Shown here piece by piece: positions 45,457 to 56,039 of a DNA stretch of 64,000 bases (position 1 is the stretch's first letter; every line of letters begins with the position of its first letter). Origin of the DNA: Limnephilus marmoratus (lineage: Eukaryota; Arthropoda; Insecta; Trichoptera; Limnephilidae). The notes under the pieces were generated by a model. The model made no database searches, was not told the origin of the DNA, and worked only from the letters and a program-made list of their open reading frames with translations. The stretch spans positions 32,486,405 to 32,550,404 of the forward strand of contig OU862909.1 in NCBI GenBank assembly GCA_917880885.1, written 5' to 3'. A program made the position numbers and the translations under genes.

Positions 45457-45890
45457 CATACATCACACATAATGTTAATTATTTTGACAATGACTTCCAT
45501 TCAACAACATTGTAACATTGTAAGTCATCAGGGGATGCATGTGGAGGTAATACAGGACAGTAGAGGCTACACCCACATCACCCCCCTTCCAGGTTGTGTG
45601 CTTGTGTAGCGTGTAGGCAGTAGGCGCTACGTGGGGTGCACCGGTACCCCGCACAGACTGCACAGGAAACGTCTAATAAATTAGCCCGATGTAAACATGA
45701 ATATAGGAACTCAGCGCAGCATCCTAAATGATGTTTCGATTTCATCCAATCCGAAACTGTAATCTAAGAGCCATTGATACTGAACCAGTTCACCGATGTC
45801 CAAGTATTCATCGAACTTACAAAGACTTCATACAGAGATTTTACATATTAACTAGTAGTTATGTATCGCCCGGTTAAGCTGAGTTTCAAC
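45455..45890. other. No gene seen
   Basis: Unique-looking mixed DNA. A short minus-strand frame (45,475-45,663) has no recognisable features. Confidence 0.5.
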
Positions 45891-45894
45891 GCCA

Positions 45895-46125
45895 ATTTTT
45901 TTTTTCGTTATTTATTTTGGGGTGTTATGCCGTGTTGCGCTACCTCCTTCTTTAGTGAACTTTTCGAACAGCATTACATTGTAGCAATGTCCATCATCAG
46001 GGTAGATGTGTGATGACATCTGCCCCGATGATAGACACTGTAATGCTGTCCGAAACGTTGGCTAAAGAAGGACGTAGCGCAACCCGACATAACATCCCAA
46101 AAATAAATAACGAAAATACTTGTGG
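45895..46125. repeat. Inverted repeat pair, arms ~110 bp
   Basis: The left arm ('cgttatttattttggggtgt', 'gttgcgctacctccttcttt') and the right arm ('aaagaaggacgtagcgcaac', 'cccaaaaataaataacg') are reverse complements with about 15% mismatch, and meet near 46,012. 'ccgaaacgttggc' near 46,051 recalls sequence near the ends of Penelope-like elements. That link is tentative. Confidence 0.6.
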
Positions 46126-46362
46126 CCGTGAAAATCTAAAATCATACCTGACCAAAAAAGGTATGCATACTTGCATACTGCTTACTAACAACGTATGCAA
46201 GGACACTGGAGGTCTAGATTTGTTCAAAATAAATAAATGTAGCTTCGTTTAACAAAAAAATTACAATCTTGCGAGAGCCTTGAAGGAGTAACCATCTGTT
46301 ACTTATACCAGGGCGGGTAAGAGGTGGATAACCTCCACTGACCAAAAAAGGTCTCTTAGAAC

Positions 46363-46776
46363 CAGGGTTGCCAGGTGTTCGGTATTCTACCGAACCGTTC
46401 GGTATTTTAGCGACGTATTCTGTGTTCGGTATGACAAAAATACCGAAGTATGGGCGGTTCGGTATTTTTTTCTGATATATTTTTTTCCCTAATAAGCGAT
46501 TCAATTATCAGATTTGACGCAATCGGCAATCGATATTGCGTAGCATCCTTACTTAGTTTGTGCGATGTTGCCGCTTCGTGCACGCGCTCACTATTTTCAA
46601 GCCATTTCGCGGATCAGTGTTACACATTAGGTGACTACATACTAGACTTGCGTAAATGTGATTATTCGAAATAATTTGACTGCTTACATTGTTTCGTGAA
46701 ATCTAGGGAAATTTCACCTCGAAAATTTTTTTTGCTCAATTTTCGGTATATTTTTGGAAAAGACCTGGCAACCCTG
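46363..46776. mobile_element. hAT-type MITE, 414 bp, 8-bp target duplication
   Basis: Terminal inverted repeats CAGGGTTGCCAGGT and its exact complement at the right end (46,763-46,776). The 8-bp direct repeat CTTAGAAC lies on both sides (46,355-46,362 and 46,777-46,784). CAGGG-type ends with 8-bp duplications are the hAT hallmark. 'ttcggtat' words recur inside near both ends. No transposase is present. Confidence 0.85.
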
Positions 46777-46799
46777 CTTAGAACTGGTGACTCGATAGT

Positions 46800-47535
46800 T
46801 GATACCCCGACAATTGATCTCCCGAAATGATATTTACTCTAAAATTATAATTTTTGTGCATTATTTACCAATTTCAAACGTAAAAGATGTATTATATTCA
46901 GTTCGACTTCAAAAATACGTTTAATAGTAAGTTGGTATGAATACCGAAGGAATTTATACACAGTATCGATGTTTTTTACTTATGCGCCGGTACATTACAC
47001 TAAATAGAGAAGCAGATTTTTCCTTAATGCATTTAAATGAAAAATGTTTAATTCTTTTGCTTTTCTGCGGTATGCCCATCCCTACGGGGTCACTCAGTTA
47101 TATTTTGTGTAAATAGGTATAACTTTCCCTAAAGCGACTGCACATTGTGTATATGTACGCCGGGGGACCAATTGTCGGCATATCAACTGTCATGGAACCT
47201 TTAGAACTATTGCAAAACATGGATAAAACTACTTTGTCTAACATTGGATACTACTGTCTTTGTCCAACATTAGATATTTCACAGCTCATTTTTGAATCAT
47301 CCGGTGTCGCGTTCATACAGAAATTCCAGAAAAAGCTGGGAAAATTTCATGACACCGGTGGAGAAAGTTCGAGGGTTTTTGCTGCTTTACACAAGCATAC
47401 GTAATATTACGGAAAAAATTAAAAGGTAATGTTGGTGATGTAAAAGAATGTTTTTGAAGAGATTTTTTTACCAAGTATGTACATATAACAAATATAACTA
47501 ACTATATATATATTGAAATGAAAGTAAGTTCACAA
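46800..47535. other. No gene seen
   Basis: The 85-codon plus frame at 47,147-47,404 is the longest. It has no motif that I recognise and no second copy here, so I leave it uncalled. Confidence 0.45.
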
Positions 47536-47537
47536 TT

Positions 47538-47871
47538 TGGGAGGCGGGAATGGGTACCGCCGCCCCGGGAACCTTTATTGGATAACCAACACCTCTGCCA
47601 TAGGTCACCCCAAGTGGTTCGCTACGTTTGGTGATTTAGCAGGGGTGCTCGGGTTCATGGGGTGAGGTTTGTCTAAGTCTTGGAGGCGGATGACCAGGAC
47701 ACACTGAACCCCAGATCCCCACCCACCCCTTCAATCCTTTTCCTTCTCAGAACTCTCCTCTCCTTCCTTTCCTTAAAAAAACCCTCCACACAGCATCCCC
47801 AAAGATGGCATAGGCCCTGAGAGAAAATATTTTCCTCAGGGCCTCCTGTGTGGAGCTCATGTAAAAAAAAA
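47538..47871 (+). mobile_element. Family S retroposon with the longest 5' end
   Basis: Starts 'gggaggcgggaatgggtacc', 'gccgccccgggaacc', then 'tttattggataaccaacacc'. It has the internal deletion seen in other short copies, the 3' stem-loop and an A-run at 47,863-47,871. The same 5' start is found at 49,235, supporting it as the true 5' end. Confidence 0.65.
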
Positions 47872-47939
47872 ACTCCCGCTGTGGACTACAATCTCAAATA
47901 ATCCAATTGCCAGTCAAGTTTCAATTTCGGAGGCCGGTA

Positions 47940-48325
47940 CGGGTACCGTCAACATAACCTGCCAAAGGTTACCCCAAGTGGTTCGCTACGTTTGGCGACT
48001 TAGCATAGGTGCCTGTGTTCACGGTGTGAGGTTTGTCTAGGTCTTGGCGGCGAATGCGTTTGCCCATCTACTGCGTGGCGGGCCAAATCGGGTAAGATTG
48101 TTTGAGGGATGCCTAAACTGGACAGACTCCAGCCAGACTCTCTCGATCCATCGCCTTGCACCGCAGTGGAAGGAATGGATTCATACGTCCGTCACTCCTG
48201 GACACATTGAAACCCAAATTCCTGTCAACCCCCTTTTCCTTCTCAGAACTTCCTCTCCCCCTCCACACAGAATCCCCAAAGATGACATACGCCTTGAGGG
48301 ATTTTAATGAAGAGCTAATGTAAAA
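47940..48325 (+). mobile_element. Family S retroposon, long form, diverged
   Basis: Includes the central block ('ctactgcgtggcgggccaaa') missing in short copies, and 'catcgccttgcaccgcagtg'. The 3' stem is degraded ('gccttgagggattttaatga') and the A-run short. Confidence 0.6.
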
Positions 48326-48329
48326 AAGC

Positions 48330-49230
48330 GCTATCGTCAATTTCAAATTTGTAAACTAAAGGTTAGTGGGGATTACTTAGCTATTTAGATCTAGTTTATA
48401 GATCGCATTTACTATATTTTAAAGAAATATATATATTTTACTGTGCACTAAATACTGTAGATATATGAAGTTTCGTCGTTGTTTTATTGATACTTGGTAG
48501 ACAGACAGCTGTGTCATCCATTTTCTGTTACACCAAGTTTCCAACTGGAAAAAAAATTCAGTTTAAATCAAATTGCAAAGCGAAAATCTACTGTAGATTT
48601 ATCAACCGATTCCCAAAAAATCTTTCTACTTGAACAATGGATTTTAAGAAAACCCTTGAGAACTCGCTGATTTGCAGAAATGAAAGTGTTTAAATAAATT
48701 GATTATAAACGTCAATTATTAATGGAATAAATAAAATTTCCCCCAATTCTATACGAAATATTAAATTCTCGCCTAAACAAATAATAATATGTCTAATTAA
48801 GATGAATAGCTTATTTCATTACTCCTATTCGTTCCAGTTTGTTCTTACAATAAAGCGCAACCTTATTAGTGTAAGGGCCCTAGTCCTGGAGAGGGTAGCT
48901 GTGGGAGGGGAGGACGGGGTGAGCCACCCATCCACCCCGAGTACTGGGGGCGAAATGGCAGTAGGCTCTGCAAAAAATACACTTCTTTCATAGAGACACT
49001 GAAAAAACTATAAAAAATATACGAAATATACATGTACTTCATGGATTATGAAGTATGGATTATGAGTATATTATCTTATAATGTTTTTACCAAGTCCTTT
49101 TGGTTCAGAATTTACAAAGTTATTGTTTGAGTATTTTGTTTTCAGTTTTTACTTAATTTTCACAGTTCAGATTTTTTTTTTCGTTCTTGGGAACAGCTCA
49201 CAGAGATCTCATAGAAATTATTGCATTTTA
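48330..49230. other. AT-rich DNA, no gene seen
   Basis: One GC-rich island (48,880-48,975) interrupts AT-rich sequence. No repeat partner in the window. Confidence 0.5.
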
Positions 49231-49232
49231 AT

Positions 49233-49545
49233 TTGGGAGGCGGGAATGGGTACCGCCGCCCCGGGAACCTTTATTGGATAACTAACACTTCTGCCACAGG
49301 TCACCCCGTTTGGTGATTTAGCAGGGGTGCCCTGGTGCATGGGGTGAGGTTTGTCTAGGTCTTGGAGGCGGATGACCTGGACACACTGAACCCCATATTT
49401 CTACCTACCCCTTAAACCCTTTTCCTTCCCAGAACTCTCTTCTCCTTCCTTTCCTTAAAAAAAACCCTCCACACAGAATCCCCAAAGATGACATAGGCTC
49501 TGAGGGAGATTATTTTCCTCTTGGCCTCCTGTGTGTAGTTTATGT
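49233..49545 (+). mobile_element. Family S retroposon, short form
   Basis: Full 5' start as at 47,538, deletion of 'aagtggttcgctac', 3' stem with a changed closing side ('tgtgtgtagttt') and only a short A-rich end. Confidence 0.6.
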
Positions 49546-50506
49546 TAAAAAGAACAAATTCCCTCATTGTATAGCGAGAAATATGATCTAAACGGTGCTG
49601 AAAGAAAAAAAAATACAATGATTTATATTCGAATCTAAAAGTTATCCACAAAAAAATGAGAAAAAATTATAAAACTTCGTGAATTTTTTATTAATTATTT
49701 GTTTATGACACCACAAAAAAATGAGGTGACAGTAATTTTAACATTTTGATTAAATTCAAAAACGTTCAATTTATTTGGATTTAATTTCAAAGCCTAAATT
49801 TTCTGACCTTCTGACAGAATATGCCCGAGGCCGGAGGGGTTAACTAGACCACTAATACACTAGCCGTAATGGGTTACAATAATATATGAGTCACTTTACT
49901 TATATTTTAGACAAATGTTTTTTAGATAATAATTAAAGTTCATTAAGGAAAGCTGAAGTATTAATCGAAAGATACCATCGAAAGCATATAATAATAATAA
50001 CGTAGTATTTATATAGCGCAGTTTTGTGGCATTTCACTTCAAGCGCAATAAACTTAAACGTAATTTTAATAAACTTAAACGTAATCGTATAGTGTTCCCT
50101 ACGAGTACTTACAAAAATTGATTAAATAAAGAATATACAATATATACAAAACAATGCCAAGAGAACAAAATTAACAACAGTGCTGTTTTGGCACGGGACA
50201 ATTTAAACAAGAATCACTAAAACTAAAATATAATATAGAACAGGAGGCAGTTTATGTTTAGAAATAAGAAAAATTCTGAGTGCACGTAAAAGTATAGTAA
50301 GGAGGTAATCGAAACCAAACAATTACCTTGAGTAACTTAAGCAACATGGCTTATTAGAGTAGATATATAGAAAAGAAGTTAAAATTCGTGAAAGGCATGT
50401 TTTTTCAATTAAGTTTGTTTTTAAAGCCCTTTTAAATTCAGCGAAGTAAATGATATTGTATATGCAGGGCGTTAAGGGACGTACTTGAATTACTTTAACC
50501 AGTGAT
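49546..50506. other. AT-rich DNA, no gene seen
   Basis: Near 49,988 'ataataataataacgtagta' followed by 'tttatatagcgcagttt' resembles the microsatellite-like tail of some LINEs, on weak grounds. Otherwise nothing. Confidence 0.4.
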
Positions 50507-50802
50507 TCCTGACATTATTTGGAGTAAAAAATGTAAATGAAATTTTGGTCTCCGGTGACATTTTTGATGTTTTTTTTATTTATTTTTTCTACAAAAACAT
50601 AAAAAATGGTAGGTGTTGGACAGTTGGAGGCGGGGTAAGGGGTTGGTCGGATTCTCGGCTGAGTGACCAGTGACGAAGTTCGGAAGAAAAAATTGTTTGT
50701 TTGATTTTGAAGAAAAAAATTTGAAAAAAAAAAAAAGTTGTCAAAAAAAGTCACCGGAGACCAAAATTTCATTCACATTTTTTACTCTAAATAATGTCAG
50801 GA
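50507..50802. mobile_element. Foldback MITE, ~60-bp inverted ends
   Basis: TCCTGACATTATTT and its complement are the tips. The arms include 'gaaattttggtctccggtga' and its complement. I found no convincing target duplication. The open frames on both strands through it are a consequence of the inverted arms. Confidence 0.75.
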
Positions 50803-50989
50803 GTAGTATTTCTTCGAAAGATTTATTGAAATTTTTTTCGGTTATGTTTTATTTTTAATACACTTTATTTAGTATTTATTTTGCTAAGATGGGTTCATGC
50901 TAGACCTAGAGTATGCCTTCATTATTTCACAGAATTATAATAAGCGATAAACTGCTGAAAAACCGTAAACAATCCTCCGGTTTCTCAGT

Positions 50990-51075
50990 CCGCCCAAGAG
51001 TGCTGGGGGGGGGGGGGAGTGTGGAGGGAGGGGGAGGGTAGGGCGGCCCGAGGCGCAGGGGGGAGGGGGGAACAG
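50990..51075 (+). repeat. G-rich tract
   Basis: A run of about 14 G at 51,006 followed by many GGG/GGGG runs to 51,070, in an otherwise AT-rich neighbourhood. It has G-quadruplex potential on the plus strand. Confidence 0.75.
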
Positions 51076-51540
51076 GAACGTACCGACAGTTAGATTATTA
51101 CGGCATTCATTAGAGTTCGCTAATTACTCCTTGCTTTAATGAATAAGCTTTAATGAACCACTTTCTGTTAATTAAAGGCAGTGCCCAGAACTGCGCGCCG
51201 CCCGCGCCCTAAATATACCATCCGGTATTCTAGTGAAATAACGCGCTCCAGACAGAATATCGCCTACATTCTTCTGTACCCCTGGCACAATCGAGATATC
51301 TTTACACTTTTTGTGAAATAATTAACAGAATCTCATTGTTTTTTAATGAACGGATAGTGGGAAGCAGAAAACCTTCGGCTATTTCACAAAACAGGTATAA
51401 AGCAATAGTCGGGAGAACAAACAAGAAGTATGAAATAGAAGCATTGCTAAAAGAACTTCCATTTTAATTTAGCAGTGATCCTTCTGATAAGTCATCGCAT
51501 GAATTTTATGGTGACTGGACAACGAATAGAATAACGAGAA
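51076..51540. other. No gene seen
   Basis: Mixed-composition DNA with a short GC-rich patch ('aactgcgcgccgcccgcgcc' near 51,190). No coding evidence. Confidence 0.45.
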
Positions 51541-51544
51541 CAAG

Positions 51545-51695
51545 GTTCCATGACAAGTCAAAATCGTGCAACTTCAACACCTCCTTTGAAAAGTCATTAA
51601 ATGTGATGAAATTATTTTTTTAATTGGTTAAACAGGTTACTTCAGGTTAGAAGGTTGAAGTTGCATGATTCTGGGTTGTCATGGAACTGTATTTT
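51545..51695. mobile_element. Foldback element 1
   Basis: The left arm ('ggttccatgacaagtcaaaa', 'gtgcaacttcaacacctcct') and the right arm ('gttgaagttgcatgattctg', 'ggttgtcatggaac') are reverse complements with several mismatches. Confidence 0.65.
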
Positions 51696-51734
51696 ATATC
51701 TGTGGCCTAGTTCAACTATCTGGTTTTGGAGGTC

Positions 51735-51925
51735 ACTAATGACAACTCAGAATCAAGCAATTTCAATACCCCTTCGAAAGGTCATTAAAAGTCATTAAAA
51801 AATTAATAACAGCCCATAACCTATCCTAACCTAACCTATTTATGGGTTTTTGTTTAAATTTTCAATACTTTTAATGACTTTTCAGAAGAGGTGTTGAAGT
51901 TGCATGATTCTGAGTTGTCCGGTAA
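51735..51925. mobile_element. Foldback element 2, related to element 1
   Basis: The arms carry 'atgacaactcagaatcaagc' and, at the right, 'gttgcatgattctgagttgt'. Its centre contains 'cctaacctaacctattt', two and a half units of the insect telomere-type repeat, which may be chance. Confidence 0.6.
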
Positions 51926-51929
51926 ACAC

Positions 51930-52590
51930 TAAACATATATAAAACATGTTTCTCCAAAGCCATTTCAAGTAAGGTTTCGATTCTGGTTTCTCCCAAGAGC
52001 GATTCCGAGAACATCTTGAGCATTTTTTTAAAGAAAGCATGATGACTACCATTTAAGGCTCCGCAACCGGACTCGAAAAGAAGAAGATGGAGAGATACGA
52101 AATTACGAATGTTAGAGGAGAGCGCTAACATTTACAGCGACAAAAACAATGCGAAAATTGCGAAAATGTTTAATAAAACACGACTCGTTTAAAATAGAGC
52201 AAAAATCTCGCGGGCATTGTCTTAAACAGCATTTCAAGAAACACTGTGATTTTTTTCATACATATAACTTGTAAAATAACTGAAACAAACGTGTTTGTAA
52301 TAATTTTTGGAGCATACTTTGCGATTTTTTTCTACCGAGGGAATTTTATATAATTTGAGTTTCGGCGCGACGAATGTCTAGGTATTATATTAAAAAATAA
52401 CGTATATTTTTTAAGGGGCTTTAAAACTTAACATGTTTAAGGGAGATATGTAAGAAATCGCTAGAAATTCGGGTTGCAGGCCCTTAATAAACTTAGTTTT
52501 AATTTGAGCACACCGCTGGGATTTCAATCCCGCACCTCCTGTCCTGTCTAGTCTGTATTAGCTCATAGTTTGCATATAAATTTAAACAAT
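51930..52590. other. AT-rich DNA, no gene seen
   Basis: An 86-codon minus-strand frame ending at 51,871 overlaps the foldback arm and has no recognisable features. Confidence 0.45.
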
Positions 52591-52593
52591 AAA

Positions 52594-52772
52594 AGGAACG
52601 GTCAGTGGCTGAGTCGACAAATGCTTCGGGTTCCCACCCAGGTGCCGTGGGTTCAATTCTCTGCTGGCTAAACCCTCCATCATTGCATTAGCAACACCCT
52701 TCATTTACTATTATTTTAAAATATTGTCAGGTTATTCGTAACCCGGGAACGCTATCTTCTTTAAAAAAAAAA
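52594..52772 (+). mobile_element. tRNA-derived SINE with A-tail
   Basis: An A-box-like 'gtggctgagtcg' (52,605-52,616) and a B-box-like 'gggttcaattc' (52,649-52,659) about 33 bases apart form an internal RNA polymerase III promoter as in tRNA genes. A non-tRNA body and a ten-A run at 52,763-52,772 follow. The tRNA-like part does not keep a clean cloverleaf, so it is a SINE head rather than a gene. Confidence 0.6.
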
Positions 52773-53704
52773 GAAATATAAAGAGTTTAATTGTATGAAC
52801 AAATTTAAAAACCACTTGGCGATTCCTCATACGCCGATACAGGGCGTGTTTAGATGTTTACCGAGCAGAAAATATCAACCACGTTCATCCGGAAATTAGA
52901 TTTCAAACACTTCAAAACGTGAAATATGAAAAGTTGAAATATTTCCGGCGCACAGCGCGCGCTTACATGATTAGGTATTTCATTAAAAAGTTTCTTTTAT
53001 GAAGAGTATAAAAAACGCGAAGGAGGTGCACCGAGAATAATACGGCCAACTTAAATATGGGCAGAAGAAAAAATGGCTTCTCTGAAACATTATTTACCAA
53101 ACTAGTAGTGTCTCGTAAGCGTTAACCTATTCCTTGGTTTTGTTAAGAGTTTTTCTTCTCATTTATTGACATTTTGATTAGTAAGTAAAGTAGGAATAAT
53201 TTTTGAATGGTGAGCTCTAGCTTAATTAAATTAGATGTTTCTGTATAAGAAAAAGAATTATCGCACGAATAGAAATAAAAATAATACGGGCTTGAGAAAT
53301 AATGCGATGTAATCTTTTTTTTATATTTTTTACAATGATCCGATGTTTAAGGCTTATTTATTTTTATGAAATAAAAGTGTATTGCCCCGCAGCTAATGTC
53401 ATTATTTTAATGCCGTAAAGGTCTAGTCTAGAATTTCTAGGTTATTTTTTCAAAATAAATTTATTTACTCAAAAAATATATAATTGAGACAGAATAATAA
53501 TCCATATGCGTGTGTCGTAAAATTTAGGTCGGATTGTTTCACAGAATTTGAACTTTCAGATATTTTGAAAAAAGTAAGATCTTCATGCAATTTCGTAGCG
53601 AAATAAAAGATCTATCGACGAAATTCTAAAGTTTTTGGAAATAGCGTTCAATTTAACAAAAAAAAGTTTTGTTTATGGATTTACTAACATTTTACCACCT
53701 CCCC
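52773..53704. other. AT-rich DNA, no gene seen
   Basis: No repeat partner or coding feature found. Confidence 0.5.
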
Positions 53705-54150
53705 GGGAACCATTTGTTGGATAACCAACACCTCTGCCATAGTTCACCCCAAGTGGTTCGCTAAGTTTGGTGACTTAGCAGGGTGCCCGGGTTCATGGCG
53801 TGAGGTTTGTCCAGGTCTTGGCGGCTAATGCGTTTGTTTGCCTGCTGCGTGGTGTGCAAGACCGAAAGAGACTGGTTGAGAGAGGTCTTTTATCCTCTCC
53901 AGCGGGAATCTCTCAACACATCGCCTTGCACCGCGGTTGGAGGGATGGATTCATACGTCAGTTATGCCTGAATACACTGATCCCCAGATTCCTACCCACC
54001 CCTCACACCAGATGTTTCCAGAACTTCCTCTCCTTCCTTTCCTTAAAAAAAAACTCCACACAGCATCTCCTAATATAACATCCACACGGGAGGCCCCGAG
54101 GAAATTAATTTCCCTCAGGGTCTCCCGTGTGGATTTAACGTTAAAAAAAA
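53705..54150 (+). mobile_element. Family S retroposon, longest form, with altered 3' palindrome
   Basis: Carries all blocks ('ataaccaacacctctgccat' to 'ctccacacagcatctcct'). After the usual stem start there is a second, nearly perfect palindrome (54,081-54,133: 'tccacacgggaggccccgag' against 'ctcagggtctcccgtgtgga') before the A-run at 54,143-54,150. It shows how the 3' stem-loop has been duplicated or re-formed. Confidence 0.65.
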
Positions 54151-54985
54151 TTAATATATAATTTTCTTCCATTGAAAGGCAATGATCCCGAAGCAAATAA
54201 ATATTTTTGAATTCTTTTAGCTCCACCAATCCTACTATTGTTATATCCCGTGACTTTTCACGAGTCTGGACTAGTTACTGCTAATTTAAAACAACCCGTA
54301 TCATAAAGTTTTGCACTTGTAAGGGATCTTACTAATTTTAAAGATGCTACCCAAATATTGTTTTAAAATGAATATAACGTATGAATACAAGTAACTGGCT
54401 TCACAATCCGTCTTCGCTCGAATTTCAACACTCTCTTTGATTATTGAAAACAATTTACTGCTTTTTTTAATATTTAAGGTGATACAAGTCGTAAAAGTTT
54501 TTGAATCTCCAAAAAATCACGACTTTCTTACTTTGGTGGCGATTAGGTTGAAATTGCCAGTTTTTTAATACGCAAGCCGCCTGTTTGGATTTGTGCAAAA
54601 AAAATTGCAAAAAAACATTTTTTGTTTATTTTATGAAGATTAGGCACCACAAATATTAAAAAATTTCCCTGTCAAAGATTAAGGGGGGGGAGTCTGGTCT
54701 AGCCGAGTTTTTTTTCAAAGATAAAGTATATTTTCGTTCACGAAACTTTTGTTACATGTAAAGATATTATTCGTACATTTGAAAACGAAAAAACACGATT
54801 GAAAATTTGATTTGAATATCAATGTATATAGATATAGCGGCCGCAAGCGGAGGGTCCGACCAAATCGGCTGGAATCTTAAGAGTCCTTAAAAATCATCTG
54901 AAACATGAAATAAAAAATCGTTGTAGTATGAATGTAGTATACGCATGAACCACAGTTTGTAAAAAAAAGGTGTTCATTAAAAATG
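54151..54985. other. AT-rich DNA, no gene seen
   Basis: No coding feature. 'tagatatagcggccgcaagc' near 54,830 is an isolated GC-rich spot. Confidence 0.5.
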
Positions 54986-54987
54986 GC

Positions 54988-55450
54988 GGACATAAACAAA
55001 AATTTTAACAAAACAAAAACGACTTCAAAAAATGCACTAAAAAGTAATAAAATAATTTCGTATTCTTCTACAACTTCATAATCGACTTACTTTTTCTACT
55101 CATCAATATGTAGGTACGATTGTCATTTTTGGAATCGGTGTCAGTCATGGTAGGTTTGTAACTACATACATAGTTATAGGTGAGATGTGCTTGTGTCGCA
55201 CAAGCGACTTGATGAGGCGAGAGCAGGGCCGCGGCGTGAGGGGAGCTGCCAAGTAAACACGCCGCGCCGGGCTGGGTACTGGGTACCTTTGCTGACACCG
55301 ACTCCAAAAATAACAATCGTACCTACATATTGATGAGTAGAAAAAGTAAGTCGATTATGAAGTTGTCGAAGAATACGAAATTATTATTTACTTTTTAGTG
55401 CATTTTTTGAAGTCGTTTTTTTTTTGTTAAAATATTTGTTTATTTTTGAT
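54988..55450. mobile_element. Long inverted-repeat element with GC-rich core
   Basis: Arms of about 150 bp. The left, 'aaaacgacttcaaaaaatgc' to 'ttggaatcggtgtcag' (54,990-55,144), is complementary to the right, 'gctgacaccgactccaaaaa' to 'tgcattttttgaagtcgttt' (55,291-55,447). The 145-bp core is GC-rich ('gagcagggccgcggcgtgag'). No target duplication resolved. The minus-strand 82-codon frame is not convincing. Confidence 0.75.
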
Positions 55451-55539
55451 TTTTAGTGAATCCGAAGTACACTAATTTGTCTGAATATGGGTAGATCTAC
55501 TAAACGTGCTACTCATATGAGACAGACATAATTTGACCA

Positions 55540-56035
55540 TAACAGGGTCAAATTAAGAGATTCGGCCGAGTTTCGTTAATTTACTCCTAAGAATTGAAGA
55601 GTTCCGTTACTTTGTCATGGATCCAATAATCAGAACCTAACCAAACTCTCATCAATCTATCCTTGAAGTACATCCTTTCCAATAAAAAAAGAATCATTGA
55701 AATCGGTTGGCGTGATATTGAGTTATTCTTCCATTTGTCGCGCACATACTTTATGCAAATTTAAGACTTATATGGTTTTCTCATTGATGCCATTGTCAGA
55801 ACTAGACCAAATTAAAATGGGACCACATGGGAAGCACCAGCTTTCAAATAAAAAAAGAATCATCAAAATCGGTTCACCCAGTCGAAAGTTCTGAGGTAAC
55901 AAACATAAAAAAAAAAAAAAATACAGTCGAATTGAGAACCTCCTCCTTTTTGAAGTCGTTTAATAAAAAAAAAAAAAAAAAAAAAAATACAGTCGAATTG
56001 AGAACCTCCTCCTTTTTGAAGTCGTTTAAAAATGA
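55540..56035 (+). repeat. Dispersed repeat with duplicated 3' end
   Basis: 'tcatcaaaatcggttcaccc' followed by A-runs and 'tacagtcgaattgagaacct', then 'cctcctttttgaagtcgttt', which appears twice (55,922 and about 55,988) separated by 23 A. The text resembles 3' ends of repeats common in insect genomes, from memory. The doubling with A-runs suggests a tail-slippage or tandem insertion event. Confidence 0.55.
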
Positions 56036-56039
56036 GAAA

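Noticed and set aside
46020..46060. Hammerhead ribozyme
   Set aside because: 'cgatgatag' and 'ccgaaacg' resemble parts of the core, but the conserved CUGAUGA is not intact and stems I and III could not be drawn.
51830..51845. Interstitial telomere sequence
   Set aside because: Only about two and a half CCTAA units, inside a foldback element.
52594..52680. Functional tRNA gene
   Set aside because: Both promoter boxes are present but the acceptor stem does not pair, and the sequence runs into a SINE body with an A-tail.
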